Positions 1 through 9,238 are shown, counted from the stretch's first letter. The stretch: 64,000 nt of DNA from Aurantibacter aestuarii (GCF_003008425.1 NZ_PXOQ01000007.1:954419-1018418), one strand, 5' to 3'. Notes: generated from the letters alone by a model not told the origin. Program-made: numbers and translations.

Positions 1-1
1 A

Positions 2-55
2 GCTTTAAAAGATGCTGCAGAAATTGAAGATTACAGAGCGACTACAGTTCAGTAA
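2..55 (+). CDS. C-terminal end of an unidentified protein (partial)
   Basis: The window opens inside a gene. One frame is open from base 2 to a TAA at 53-55 and gives a 17-residue acidic tail beginning ALKDAAEIEDYR. It is followed 20 nt later by a good rho-independent terminator, which supports a real gene end. The tail is too short for me to assign a family. Confidence 0.55.
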   Translation, partial: ALKDAAEIEDYRATTVQ

Positions 56-74
56 ATTAAATATTTAATTTTAT

Positions 75-106
75 AAAAGGGCTGGCAATTTGTTAGCCCT
101 TTTTTT
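75..106 (+). terminator. Rho-independent terminator
   Basis: AAAAGGGCT (75-83) pairs with AGCCCTTTT (95-103) around an 11-nt loop, followed by a run of T. It closes the upstream partial gene and isolates it from the S74 gene. Confidence 0.85.
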
Positions 107-223
107 GTATTCAATATTTTCGAGTTGTACTTTATCCATTTATAAAAGCACTTAAGCGAATTTATAATTGAAAATTTTCTAACTATTTGATAATTATTTG
201 TTTTTTTTTTTATTTTCAGTACC

Positions 224-1765
224 ATGAAAAACATTATATACACCTTATGCTTGTGTTTTACATCTTTAAATTTTTATGCGCAAGTTGGAATTGGAACTAC
301 TAATCCAAATGCCAAATTAGAAATATTATCTTCAAACCAGGCTTTGCCAGAGAACACAGATGGGGTTTTAATTCCAAAAATTAACGAATTTCCGACTACT
401 GCTCCAACATTACTTCAAGATGGGTTATTAGTTTATGCTTCAGGACTAGGAAGTATTGCAAAAGGGTTTTATTATTGGAATAATACCACAACTACTTGGG
501 TAGCTTTAGCTGGTGGTTTTGGCTCTGTAAATAACGGGTTAAATATTGCGGGTTCTGGAGATGTTCATTTAGGAGGTAACTTAATAGAAAACACGACCAT
601 TGGCCAAGGAATATATGGATTAACTTATAATTTAAATGGTACAGGAGATTTTTCTGTTCAAGATAATGGAGTGGGTAAGTTTCAAGTTTTAGACAATGGT
701 AGTACCCGTTTTGGTGGAGATGTAGAGTGGAGAGATAATGATACTAATGGTATAATTTTAGCTACATTGATAAATGATGGAAATGATGGTCGATTTAGAA
801 TTTATGAAAATGGTGGAGTAAGTATAGATTTAGATGCAAATACACAATCGGTATTTAACGAGCAGGGCTTAAATAGAAACTTTAGAGTAGAATCTTCTGG
901 CAATGCTAATATGTTATTTGTAAATGCTACAAATAATCGAGTTGGTGTAGGAACAAATAATCCTCAAGAAACAATTCAAGTACAAGGAGGGGCTAGAATT
1001 ACTACAGGTTTAAGTATTGGTAACACAACATTTGGCACTTACAAATTATCCATAGTAGATGCAACAATCCCTTCTGTTGTAATTGGAAACACCGCATTTA
1101 ACAATGTAGAATCTGGACGTTTAACTTTCGATGAAAACGTACCTAATTTCACAAACGCTGGGGATACTTATTGTGGTTTTCAACTATATTACGACGGTGC
1201 TCAAGACAAATTTTTTATAACCTCAGGTTGTACAGGTAGAGTAAATAGAATGACTTTTGAAAGAACTGGAAATATTGGAATAGCAACAGATAATCCTACT
1301 GCAAACCTGTCGGTTAACGGAACAGCTAATAAAACAGGTGGTGGTGCTTGGGCAGTGTTTTCAGATAAGCGTTTAAAAAAAGATATTAGTAGTTATAGCG
1401 AAGGTTTAGACTTAATATTAAAAGTTAAGCCTGTAAACTACACTTACAATAGTAAATTTACAGAGCTATTTGGTGAAGGCAATGGAAATGCTACAACAAA
1501 AGTTTTTCAAGGTGTAATAGCACAAGATTTACAAAAAATAGCACCAGATATGGTTACAACTGTGAATACCGATGTCGATAATAGTAATGATGCCGATGGT
1601 GGATCTGCAAAATCTAATGGTGGTCAATTTTTGCAAGTAGATTCTAGTAAGTTTACCTATGCTCTTATAAATTCAGTTCAAGAACAGCAAAAACAATTAG
1701 ATGCTCAACAAAAAGAAATTGATGAGTTGAAACAATTAGTTAAGAAGCTTATTAATAAAAATTAA
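224..1765 (+). CDS. Secreted protein with C-terminal S74 intramolecular chaperone
   Basis: 513 residues. A signal peptide (about residues 1-20, ending NFYAQ) is followed by VGIGTTNPNAKLEI, a motif typical of secreted flavobacterial repeat proteins, and by a long Asn/Gly-rich beta-type region. The C-terminus is a peptidase S74 / endosialidase-type intramolecular chaperone. It has SDKRLKKDI at about residue 380 (the Ser at the expected self-cleavage point) and then GVIAQDLQKIAPDMV. A coiled-coil tail rich in Gln/Lys/Glu ends the protein. In this family the chaperone trimerises the passenger and then cuts itself off. The upstream part may therefore be a trimeric surface fibre or adhesin; its ligand is unknown. 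No phage genes adjoin it, so it looks like a cellular surface protein. Confidence 0.85.
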   Translation: MKNIIYTLCLCFTSLNFYAQVGIGTTNPNAKLEILSSNQALPENTDGVLIPKINEFPTTAPTLLQDGLLVYASGLGSIAKGFYYWNNTTTTWVALAGGFGSVNNGLNIAGSGDVHLGGNLIENTTIGQGIYGLTYNLNGTGDFSVQDNGVGKFQVLDNGSTRFGGDVEWRDNDTNGIILATLINDGNDGRFRIYENGGVSIDLDANTQSVFNEQGLNRNFRVESSGNANMLFVNATNNRVGVGTNNPQETIQVQGGARITTGLSIGNTTFGTYKLSIVDATIPSVVIGNTAFNNVESGRLTFDENVPNFTNAGDTYCGFQLYYDGAQDKFFITSGCTGRVNRMTFERTGNIGIATDNPTANLSVNGTANKTGGGAWAVFSDKRLKKDISSYSEGLDLILKVKPVNYTYNSKFTELFGEGNGNATTKVFQGVIAQDLQKIAPDMVTTVNTDVDNSNDADGGSAKSNGGQFLQVDSSKFTYALINSVQEQQKQLDAQQKEIDELKQLVKKLINKN

Positions 1766-1797
1766 ATGGATTTAAGAAAAATCAGTGTTTTGGTTTT

Positions 1798-2934
1798 TTA
1801 TTCTTGTACCTCAAATATTTCATTTAAGAGCCAAAGATAATCGCTACGGTTTTCTATAAAATCTCGGTTTGAAATATCTATGATTTTTACATTAAAATTC
1901 TGTTGTGTTTTTAAAAACTCCAAATAACCAATATTAATTTTATCCAGATATTCTGGGTCTATGTTCTGTTCATAATCTCTACCACGTTTTTTAATGTTTT
2001 CCTGTAAACGTTCTGTATTTTGGTATAAGTAAACATACAAATCGGGCTTCGGGATGTCTTTATACATTAAATAAAAGAGTTTTTTGTATAAGTTAAACTC
2101 ATCTTCAGGTAAAGTAATTTTAGAAAAAATTAATGACTTGAAAATGTCATAATCACTAATCATAAAGTCACTAAATAAATCTAGCTGTGCTAAATCATCA
2201 GTAATTTGTTGATAGCGATCTGCTAAAAAAGACATTTCTAGGGTAAATGCAAAACGTGCTGCATCTTCATAAAATTTTGGTAAAAAAGGATTGTCGGCAA
2301 AACGTTCTAAAATTAGTTTTGCATTAAATTCTTCAGAGATTAAACTGGCTAAACTGGTTTTTCCAGCTCCAATATTACCTTCAATAGCAATGTAATTGTG
2401 TTTAGAGGTGTTAAACTGTTGTTTTGGGTTTTTTAACCAAATATTTTGTGGCTCTGGTTGCTCTTTATCTTCACAAAGGGCTATTAATTCTGTTACTGTT
2501 TTATTCAGTTTTGGGTGATTTGTCTTTGCAGCAATATCATTTAGCGGTACTAATACAAATAAGCGTTTATGGAGTTCTTTATGAGGCACAGTAAGAAGAG
2601 AATGAGAAACAATATCTTTTGCATAAAAAATAATATCTAAATCTATTTCTCGAGCTTCATAAACGTTAGGATCAATTTTTTTACGACCTAATTTGGTTTC
2701 AATCTCTTGTAAAACAATAAGTAATTCTTGAGCAGATAACACAGTTTGAAGCGAGATACAGCAGTTTAAAAAATCGTCTCCGTCAAATCCATAGGCTTTG
2801 GTTCTGTAAATTTTAGAAATTTGTAAAACCGTCCCTGCTTTTTCATAAATGGCATAAATGGCTTCTTGTAAATGTTTAAATTTATCTCCTTTATTGCTTC
2901 CAAGAGCGATGTATACCAATTGTTGTTCTCTCAT
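1798..2934 (-). CDS. folK: Bifunctional HPPK (FolK) - deoxynucleoside kinase fusion
   Basis: 378 residues from the ATG at 2934. An in-frame TTG at 2946 would add MLKI but has no support. Residues 1-160 are 6-hydroxymethyl-7,8-dihydropterin pyrophosphokinase (folate synthesis), with ALGSN at 10-14 and the metal-binding REIDLDIIFY at 95-104. Residues about 180-378 are a deoxynucleoside kinase, with P-loop GNIGAGKT at 186-193, an ERFADNPF motif and the lid segment IKKRGRDYEQ. A Pro/Gln-rich linker joins the two. The fusion couples folate synthesis to nucleoside salvage in one polypeptide. I recall such fusions as common in flavobacteria. It lies convergent to the S74 gene and divergent from the transporter gene. 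Confidence 0.92.
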   Translation of the reverse strand: MREQQLVYIALGSNKGDKFKHLQEAIYAIYEKAGTVLQISKIYRTKAYGFDGDDFLNCCISLQTVLSAQELLIVLQEIETKLGRKKIDPNVYEAREIDLDIIFYAKDIVSHSLLTVPHKELHKRLFVLVPLNDIAAKTNHPKLNKTVTELIALCEDKEQPEPQNIWLKNPKQQFNTSKHNYIAIEGNIGAGKTSLASLISEEFNAKLILERFADNPFLPKFYEDAARFAFTLEMSFLADRYQQITDDLAQLDLFSDFMISDYDIFKSLIFSKITLPEDEFNLYKKLFYLMYKDIPKPDLYVYLYQNTERLQENIKKRGRDYEQNIDPEYLDKINIGYLEFLKTQQNFNVKIIDISNRDFIENRSDYLWLLNEIFEVQE

Positions 2935-3004
2935 AATTTTAAGCAAAATAAGTAAAACAATTTAAGTAATTAGTATATTTAAGCTTTCTGTTAATAACTT
3001 ATTT

Positions 3005-3709
3005 GTGACCTTAAAAGACCGTTTACTTGCTCAAAAACTATATTTAATTCTTGCTTCGCTGTTTATCACTTCGTTAGTAGTTTCAAATTTAATTTTTCAA
3101 AAGTTTTTTTACTGGTATCCATTCGATATTGAATTGTTTGATTCAAAACTTTTTGAAATATCTGTCGGGATATTACCTTACCCAATAACATTTTTAATAA
3201 CAGATCTCATCAGTGAAATTTACGGTAAGAAAAAAGCCAATCAAGTAGTTTTTGTGGGTGTTTTTGCTTCATTTTTTTCATTGCTTATTGTTTATACTGC
3301 TAATAACGTAAGTGCCACTAGTTGGAGTCCTGTAAACGATGCCTTGTTTGACAAGGTTTTTGGTAATACTATTTTAGCAGTTTTTGCAAGTATGATGGCT
3401 TATTTGTTTGCGCAATTTGTAGATATTCAAATCTATCATTTCTGGAAAAAGTTAACGCATGGGAAGTATTTGTGGTTAAGAAATAATTTTTCCACCTTTT
3501 TTTCTCAGTTTATAGACACAAGTTGCGTATTAATTTTGTTATGCTCTTTTGGTGAAATTTCATGGTCAAAATTTTATGGATTGCTATTAAGTGGTTTTAT
3601 ATTTAAGCTGCTTATTGCTCTTTTAGACACGCCTTTCTTATATTTAGGTGTCTATTTGTTTAAGAAGAGATTTAAATTAAAAAAGTATGAGGAGCTTAGC
3701 TTAGATTAA
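3005..3709 (+). CDS. Queuosine precursor transporter (YhhQ/VUT family)
   Basis: 234 residues with about six hydrophobic segments. The family signature is seen in LPYPITFLITDLISEIYG (about residues 57-74). Members carry 7-deazaguanine precursors (preQ0/preQ1) across the inner membrane for queuosine tRNA modification. The start is GTG at 3005, because no in-frame ATG precedes the conserved hydrophobic start. It is monocistronic, divergent from folK and followed by the AsmA-like gene after 77 nt. Family assignment is firm; the exact substrate is inferred. Confidence 0.88.
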   Translation: MTLKDRLLAQKLYLILASLFITSLVVSNLIFQKFFYWYPFDIELFDSKLFEISVGILPYPITFLITDLISEIYGKKKANQVVFVGVFASFFSLLIVYTANNVSATSWSPVNDALFDKVFGNTILAVFASMMAYLFAQFVDIQIYHFWKKLTHGKYLWLRNNFSTFFSQFIDTSCVLILLCSFGEISWSKFYGLLLSGFIFKLLIALLDTPFLYLGVYLFKKRFKLKKYEELSLD

Positions 3710-3786
3710 ATAACTATTAAACTTATATTAAATAGTTACAGGTGTCGAAACATTTTAATTAATTTGTAATCTAATTCAAATTAATA

Positions 3787-6483
3787 ATGAAAAAAGCATT
3801 AAAGATAATAGGTGTTACAGTTCTTGTAATTGTAGTGTTTTTATTAGCAAGTCCTTTTATTTTTCAAAATAAAATTAAAGGACTAGTTAAAGAGTTTATA
3901 AATGAAAATTTAAATGCTAAGGTGGACTTTAAAGACGCTAGTTTAAGTTTCTTAAGTAGTTTTCCTAAGGCAAATGTGACTATAGATGAATTAACTATTA
4001 CTAATTTTGCGCCCTTTGAAAATGAAAAATTAGCAGATATAAAGAGTATCTCGTTTGATTTTGATATAAAAGAGCTGTTTAAAAAGGCGGAAGAAGATCC
4101 TATTCAGGTTAAAGAAATATATATTAATGAAGCTTTAATTACCCTTAAAACAAATAAAAACGGACAAGTTAATTGGGATATTGCTAAGGAAAAAGCTACT
4201 ACAATTAATGAAGAAAATTCCGATCAAAATTTTATTTTCCAATTAGACAAATACGCCATTAATAATAGTGCATTAACCTATTTAGATGAAGCAGGTGATG
4301 TTAGCTTTTATGTGACAGACTTAAATCATTCGGGAAGTGGTACTTTCTCAGAAAAATTGTCCGACTTGACAACAACTTCTAAAGCTAAATTAAGTTTGAA
4401 GGTAGGTGGCACAGAATATTTAACCCAAAACACTTTGGATTTAGAAGCTGTTATTGGTCTAGATTTAGAAAATAACAAGTATACATTTAAAGAGAACGAA
4501 GCTATTATTAACCAATTGCCAGTAACTTTTTCAGGGTATTTTCAACAGTTAGAGAACAGTCAACAAATGGATATCTCTTTTAAAAACAAAGGAGCGACAT
4601 TTAAAGATTTTTTAGCGGTTTTACCAGCAGCATATTCTAAAGACTTAAACCAAGTAAATACCACAGGTAATTTTGATGTTACTGGTGAAATTAAAGGTGA
4701 ATTAAGCGAAACAACTATTCCTAATTTAGATATTAATATTATGTCTAATAATGCGTCTTTTAAATATAACACCTTACCAAAAGGTGTAAAAGACATTGTT
4801 ATTAATGCAACTATAAAAAATACAACAGGAAACCCTGAAGATACGTACGTTGACTTAAAAACTCTAAATTTTAAAATAGATCAAGATCAATTTAAATCTT
4901 CAGCTTTAATTAAAAATTTAACTTCAAATATTGCAGTAAATGCAAATATTGATGGTGTTTTAAATCTAGCAAATTTAACCAAAGCTTATCCAATAGATTT
5001 AGAAAACGAATTAACAGGTATTTTAAGAGCGCGACTAAATACCAGTTTTGATATGGATGCAATAGAGAAAAACGCTTATCAACGCATCAAAAATAATGGT
5101 AATTTAAGTTTAGAAGGATTTAATTTTAAATCTGAAGAATTATTAAACCCAGTACAGATTTCTATGGCTAAAATAGCTTTTACACCAACTGTGGTTAATT
5201 TAGAGCAGTTTACTGCTAAAACTGGAAAGTCGGATATTCAAGCTACAGGAACATTAAATAATTTGTTAGGTTTTATTTTAAGTGATAAAAATTTACAAGG
5301 TAATTTCAATTTAAACTCTAATGTATTTTCTTTAAATGATTTTATGAGTAAAGAAAGTACGGTAAATTCTGAAACAGATTTGAAAACTGACATGAATAAA
5401 AAAGCAGGATCAAATCAAGCCTCAATTAAAATTCCAGCTTTTCTTGATGCTACTGTAAATGCAAAAGCAAATACGGTTTATTACGATAATATTTTATTAA
5501 AAGAAGTTAAAGGACAGTTGGTCATTAAAGATCAAGAGGCTAAAGTTACCAATCTAACTTCTAATTTATTTGGTGGTAATTTAAGTTTTAATGGTTTGGT
5601 AAATACAAAAAATGATGTGCCAACTTTTAGTATGAATTTAAATGCTAATCAATTTAATATAGCAGAATCATTTAATAACTTAGAGCTATTACAAGCTCTG
5701 GCGCCGTTAGCAAAACTTATAGAAGGCAAATTAACAAGTGATATTAGTTTGTCTGGAAGTTTAAACAACGATTTTACACCAAACTTGGCAACATTAACAG
5801 GAAATGCCTTAGCAGAATTAATTTCTACGGAGTTCAAGCCTAAAAATGAGAAAGTTTTGGCGGCATTAGAAAATAAATTAAGCTTTTTAGATTTTAGTAA
5901 ATTAAACTTAAACAATTTAAAAACTAATATTGCTTTTAATGATGGTACTATTGCTGTAGCACCATTTACCGTAAATTATAATGATATTACAGTTGAAATT
6001 GGTGGTACTCATAATTTACAAAACCAGTTAAATTATGAGGCTGTGTTGCAAGTGCCTGCAAAATATTTAGGTAGTGATATTAACCGACTGATAGGTAGGA
6101 TAAACGATAACGAGGTTAATAACTTAACAATTCCTGTAACGGCTAATATTTCTGGTAATTTAACAAGTCCAACAGTTAATACAGATCTAACCAGCGGAGT
6201 TAAGAACTTAACAGCACAGTTAATAGAAATTGAAAAGCAAAAATTAATAGGAAAAGGAAAAGATAAAATTAAGGATTTATTGTCGAATACTTCAGGAGGA
6301 AATGGAGCTACAAAAGATTCTACAAAGACCTCTACAGGTGGCGCTATTAAAGATGTCTTTAGTAATGTTCTTAATGGTGGAAACTCTACGCCTAAAGATA
6401 GTACTAAATCTACCAGTAATACAGTTAAAGATGTATTAAGTATTTTTGGTAAAAAGAAGAAGGCAAAAGATACCTTAAACTAA
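3787..6483 (+). CDS. AsmA-like envelope protein
   Basis: 898 residues. One N-terminal membrane anchor (about residues 5-27) is followed by the AsmA-type start (VKEFINENLNAKVDFKDASLS) and long beta-rich repeats of alternating hydrophobic residues. The C-terminal AsmA_2-type region ends near residue 830. The last 60-70 residues are a low-complexity Ser/Thr/Lys tail with repeated KD(S/V) units. AsmA/TamB/YhdP relatives form bridge-like grooves spanning the periplasm and are implicated in lipid transport or outer membrane homeostasis. No partner gene is adjacent. The precise role is unknown. Confidence 0.82.
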   Translation: MKKALKIIGVTVLVIVVFLLASPFIFQNKIKGLVKEFINENLNAKVDFKDASLSFLSSFPKANVTIDELTITNFAPFENEKLADIKSISFDFDIKELFKKAEEDPIQVKEIYINEALITLKTNKNGQVNWDIAKEKATTINEENSDQNFIFQLDKYAINNSALTYLDEAGDVSFYVTDLNHSGSGTFSEKLSDLTTTSKAKLSLKVGGTEYLTQNTLDLEAVIGLDLENNKYTFKENEAIINQLPVTFSGYFQQLENSQQMDISFKNKGATFKDFLAVLPAAYSKDLNQVNTTGNFDVTGEIKGELSETTIPNLDINIMSNNASFKYNTLPKGVKDIVINATIKNTTGNPEDTYVDLKTLNFKIDQDQFKSSALIKNLTSNIAVNANIDGVLNLANLTKAYPIDLENELTGILRARLNTSFDMDAIEKNAYQRIKNNGNLSLEGFNFKSEELLNPVQISMAKIAFTPTVVNLEQFTAKTGKSDIQATGTLNNLLGFILSDKNLQGNFNLNSNVFSLNDFMSKESTVNSETDLKTDMNKKAGSNQASIKIPAFLDATVNAKANTVYYDNILLKEVKGQLVIKDQEAKVTNLTSNLFGGNLSFNGLVNTKNDVPTFSMNLNANQFNIAESFNNLELLQALAPLAKLIEGKLTSDISLSGSLNNDFTPNLATLTGNALAELISTEFKPKNEKVLAALENKLSFLDFSKLNLNNLKTNIAFNDGTIAVAPFTVNYNDITVEIGGTHNLQNQLNYEAVLQVPAKYLGSDINRLIGRINDNEVNNLTIPVTANISGNLTSPTVNTDLTSGVKNLTAQLIEIEKQKLIGKGKDKIKDLLSNTSGGNGATKDSTKTSTGGAIKDVFSNVLNGGNSTPKDSTKSTSNTVKDVLSIFGKKKKAKDTLN

Positions 6484-6530
6484 TGCTTATTTTTTTTACT
6501 AAAAGTTTTAAAAATTAATTATAATTGTAT

Positions 6531-6538
6531 TACATTTG
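6531..6538 (+). promoter_or_regulatory. Predicted -7 box of the rpsU promoter
   Basis: TACATTTG matches the Bacteroidota -7 consensus TAnnTTTG and is followed by CA. No clear TTTG lies at the usual upstream spacing. Transcription would start near 6545 and produce a leader of about 60 nt. Confidence 0.55.
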
Positions 6539-6546
6539 CAGACCAT

Positions 6547-6572
6547 TATAACAAGTCGTTTTGCTTGTTGTA
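6547..6572 (+). promoter_or_regulatory. Hairpin in the rpsU 5' leader
   Basis: TATAACAAG (6547-6555) pairs with CTTGTTGTA (6564-6572; nine pairs including one G-U) around an 8-nt loop. It sits at the predicted transcription start, about 35 nt before the rpsU ATG. It could stabilise the mRNA or take part in regulation. No function is established here. Confidence 0.4.
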
Positions 6573-6607
6573 ATTCAATAAGTTACAAACACATTTAAAT
6601 TACTATA

Positions 6608-6802
6608 ATGTTAAGAATCGAAATCAAAGAAGGAGAAAACATCGAGAGAGCTTTAAAACGTTACAAGCGTAAGCACAGAAACGTAAAAGTTATGCAAACG
6701 TTACGTAGCAAACAATACTTTACTAAGCCTTCTGTTTTAAACAGAGCGCAAGTACAGAAAGCTTCTTATATCCAAAGATTAAGAGACGCAGAAAACGTTT
6801 AA
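6608..6802 (+). CDS. rpsU: 30S ribosomal protein bS21
   Basis: 64 residues, the usual length for flavobacterial bS21. It starts MLRIEIKEGENIERALKRYKRK and is strongly basic. bS21 binds the small subunit near the 3' end of 16S rRNA. In Bacteroidota it is known to help hide the anti-Shine-Dalgarno, which explains weak SD use in the phylum. No SD-like purine tract precedes this start. An AAGGAG lies inside the gene at codons 7-9. It is a single-gene unit with its own promoter-like box and terminator. Confidence 0.97.
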   Translation: MLRIEIKEGENIERALKRYKRKHRNVKVMQTLRSKQYFTKPSVLNRAQVQKASYIQRLRDAENV

Positions 6803-6831
6803 TAACTTTTTTGCCCCAATACTATATAAAC

Positions 6832-6860
6832 ACCACGTTAATTTATTAGCGTGGTTTTTT
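6832..6860 (+). terminator. Terminator after rpsU
   Basis: CCACG (6833-6837) pairs with CGTGG (6850-6854), extended inward by TTAA/TTAG, and is followed by six T. The T-run reaches the stop codon of the convergent DUF2797 gene. Confidence 0.8.
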
Positions 6861-7653
6861 AGTTTATGGTTAATTGTATGACATAGCCCTCATTGCTTCT
6901 TATGTTACAAACGGTATCGTCTTCAAAAATTAAATATTGTCCTTTTATACCTTTAAGAACCCCTTCATAGTGTTGTGTTTTTCCAAAATTAAGAGATTTA
7001 GGTTTTTTTGGATAATGAAGTACAGGAAACTGTATTTCAGTTTCTTTCTTATTGGTAATAATATAGTCTCTAGCTTCTTCTGGAATGGCAGGGATTAATT
7101 TTTCTCTCCAAACACACAAATCTTCATCCTTAATATCATTTTTAAGCATTGTACGCCAATTGGTTTTATCGGCTACAAAATCTTTTAACGCCACTTCAGT
7201 AATCCCAGCAAGGTATCTGTTTGGAGCTTCTAAAATTTCTAAAGCCTCATGAGCTCCTTGGTCTATCCATCGTGTTGGTACTTGAGTTTTTCGGGTTACA
7301 CCAACCTTAACATTACTAGAATTGGCCAGATAAACGATATGCGGTTGTAGCTGGACGCGTTTTTCATAGTCTAAATCGCGCTCTTCTTCGTCTAAGTGTG
7401 CTTTACTAAGTTCTGGTTTCATTATCCAGTCTGCTGCTTGCGGGATATCAAAAAAACAACTCTTACAAAACCCTTGTCTAAAAATAGGCTTATCCAAATG
7501 GCAGTTTAAACATTCATATTTTACAAATGAAAAACGTATAGTTTTATCCAAAAGTTGATTCATATGGATAAAATTGTCATTAAAAATTAAGTAATAATTT
7601 ACAGGAGAAGTAAATTCGGTAGTCATTTTAGTTAATACGCCTTCAAATGTCAT
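6859..7653 (-). CDS. DUF2797 family protein with zinc-ribbon
   Basis: 264 residues from the ATG at 7653. An upstream in-frame extension to 7749 would run into the neighbouring GH3 gene and carries no recognisable sequence. Features are two CxxC pairs (YECLNCH and FCKSCFF, about residues 66-87), which look like a zinc ribbon, then VYLANSSNVKVGVTR and RWIDQGAHEALEI. The latter resembles GIY-YIG-like/DUF2797 sequences in which a protein is marked by a conserved V-G-V-T-R stretch. The biochemical function is unknown. It is divergent from the GH3-like gene with 76 nt between the start codons. Confidence 0.75.
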   Translation of the reverse strand: MTFEGVLTKMTTEFTSPVNYYLIFNDNFIHMNQLLDKTIRFSFVKYECLNCHLDKPIFRQGFCKSCFFDIPQAADWIMKPELSKAHLDEEERDLDYEKRVQLQPHIVYLANSSNVKVGVTRKTQVPTRWIDQGAHEALEILEAPNRYLAGITEVALKDFVADKTNWRTMLKNDIKDEDLCVWREKLIPAIPEEARDYIITNKKETEIQFPVLHYPKKPKSLNFGKTQHYEGVLKGIKGQYLIFEDDTVCNIRSNEGYVIQLTIN

Positions 7654-7729
7654 TTTAATATTTTTTGTGAATAGTGTTTCCTCTATACAAATTATTAGCT
7701 TATTTTTAAACTTTAAAGATAAAACAAAA

Positions 7730-9238
7730 ATGCCAATTCCTTTAGTCAATTCAATTGCTTCGTGGTTTTTAAAAAAGCGCTTTCATCAAATTGAATTGTT
7801 TTTAAAATACCCAAATGAAGTACAGCAGGAGTTATTATTTGATTTGCTAGAAACTGCTAAAGACACTGAAATTGGAAAGTCATACGATTTTAACAGCATT
7901 AAATCATACAGGGAATTTGCCAATCGCGTTCCTATTTCGTCTTATGAAGAAATAGAACCCAATATAGAACGTTCTCGGTTAGGAGAGTCTAATATATTTT
8001 GGCCAAAACCTATAAAGTGGTTTGCAAAGTCTAGTGGAACTACAAATGCTAAGAGCAAATTTATACCAGTTAGTCTAGATGCTTTAGAGGACTGCCATTA
8101 TGCAGCAAGTAAAGATTTGCTTTGCATGTATTTAAATAACAATCCAGAATCCCAATTATTTACTGGAAAGAGTTTACGTCTAGGTGGTAGTAAAGAATTA
8201 TATAGAGAAAACGGTACAGCATTTGGAGACTTAAGTGCAATACTTATAGATAATATGCCTTTTTGGGCAGAGTTTAGTAGTACGCCAAGTAGTAGAGTGT
8301 CCTTAATGAGCGATTGGGAAACCAAAATGGATGCTATTGTAGCAGAAACCATCCAAGAAAATGTAACAAGTTTGGCAGGAGTGCCTTCTTGGATGTTGGT
8401 TTTACTAAATAGTGTTTTGGAAAAAACAGGAAAAGAAAGCTTATTAGACATTTGGCCACAATTAGAAGTGTACTTTCATGGAGGTGTTAGCTTTAACCCT
8501 TATATAGAGCAATACAGAGCAATTTTGCCTAAAAAAGATTTTAAGTTTTACGAAATTTATAATGCTTCTGAAGGGTTTTTTGCCATTCAAGATCAAAATT
8601 TCTCTGGAGATTTACTGTTGATGTTAGATTATGGTATTTTCTATGAGTTTATACCAATGGATCATTATGGCACACCTAAAGAAAAGGTTATACCGCTTTC
8701 GGAAGTTGAATTAAATAAGAATTATGCCGTTATTATTACCACTAATGCTGGTTTATGGCGTTATAAAATAGGAGATACGATTCGTTTTGTATCCCTATCG
8801 CCTTACCGTATAAAAGTGTCTGGTCGTACCAAACATCATATTAATGTATTTGGAGAAGAGCTTATAATAGAAAATGCTGAAGAAGCATTAAAAATAGTAT
8901 GCAAACAAACGCAAACTGAAATTATAGATTATACTGCAGCTCCAGTTTTTATGAAAGGTAAAGAAAAAGGTGCTCATGAGTGGCTTATAGAATTTAAAAC
9001 ACCACCTCAGGATATTAATGAGTTTAATAGACTGTTTGACAAAGCACTTCAATCGCTTAATTCCGATTATGAAGCCAAGCGCTTTAATAATATGACCTTA
9101 AACCAACCAACCATACACATTGCGCGCTCAGGCTTGTTTTACGATTGGTTAAAAAAAGAAGGTAAGCTTGGTGGTCAACACAAAGTGCCAAGATTATCTA
9201 ATTCTCGAGATTATGTAGAATCATTATTGAAATTATAG
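7730..9238 (+). CDS. GH3-like acyl-adenylating enzyme family protein
   Basis: 502 residues from the ATG at 7730. A longer GTG reading from 7667 is rejected because MPIPLVNSIASWFLKKR matches the family start. Visible motifs are SSGTTNAKSKFIP (about 98-110, the ATP/AMP-binding loop), YNASEGFFA (about 280-288) and LWRYKIGDTIRFV (about 344-356), all diagnostic of the GH3 superfamily. Plant GH3 enzymes adenylate auxin or jasmonate and join them to amino acids. The bacterial substrates are not known. It is a stand-alone gene with no biosynthetic neighbours. Confidence 0.85.
   Translation: MPIPLVNSIASWFLKKRFHQIELFLKYPNEVQQELLFDLLETAKDTEIGKSYDFNSIKSYREFANRVPISSYEEIEPNIERSRLGESNIFWPKPIKWFAKSSGTTNAKSKFIPVSLDALEDCHYAASKDLLCMYLNNNPESQLFTGKSLRLGGSKELYRENGTAFGDLSAILIDNMPFWAEFSSTPSSRVSLMSDWETKMDAIVAETIQENVTSLAGVPSWMLVLLNSVLEKTGKESLLDIWPQLEVYFHGGVSFNPYIEQYRAILPKKDFKFYEIYNASEGFFAIQDQNFSGDLLLMLDYGIFYEFIPMDHYGTPKEKVIPLSEVELNKNYAVIITTNAGLWRYKIGDTIRFVSLSPYRIKVSGRTKHHINVFGEELIIENAEEALKIVCKQTQTEIIDYTAAPVFMKGKEKGAHEWLIEFKTPPQDINEFNRLFDKALQSLNSDYEAKRFNNMTLNQPTIHIARSGLFYDWLKKEGKLGGQHKVPRLSNSRDYVESLLKL

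Noticed and set aside
6832-6860. Relation between the rpsU and rpsO terminators (both built on CCACG...CGTGG)
   Set aside because: The similarity covers only five to six bases of stem and is expected by chance among strong terminators.
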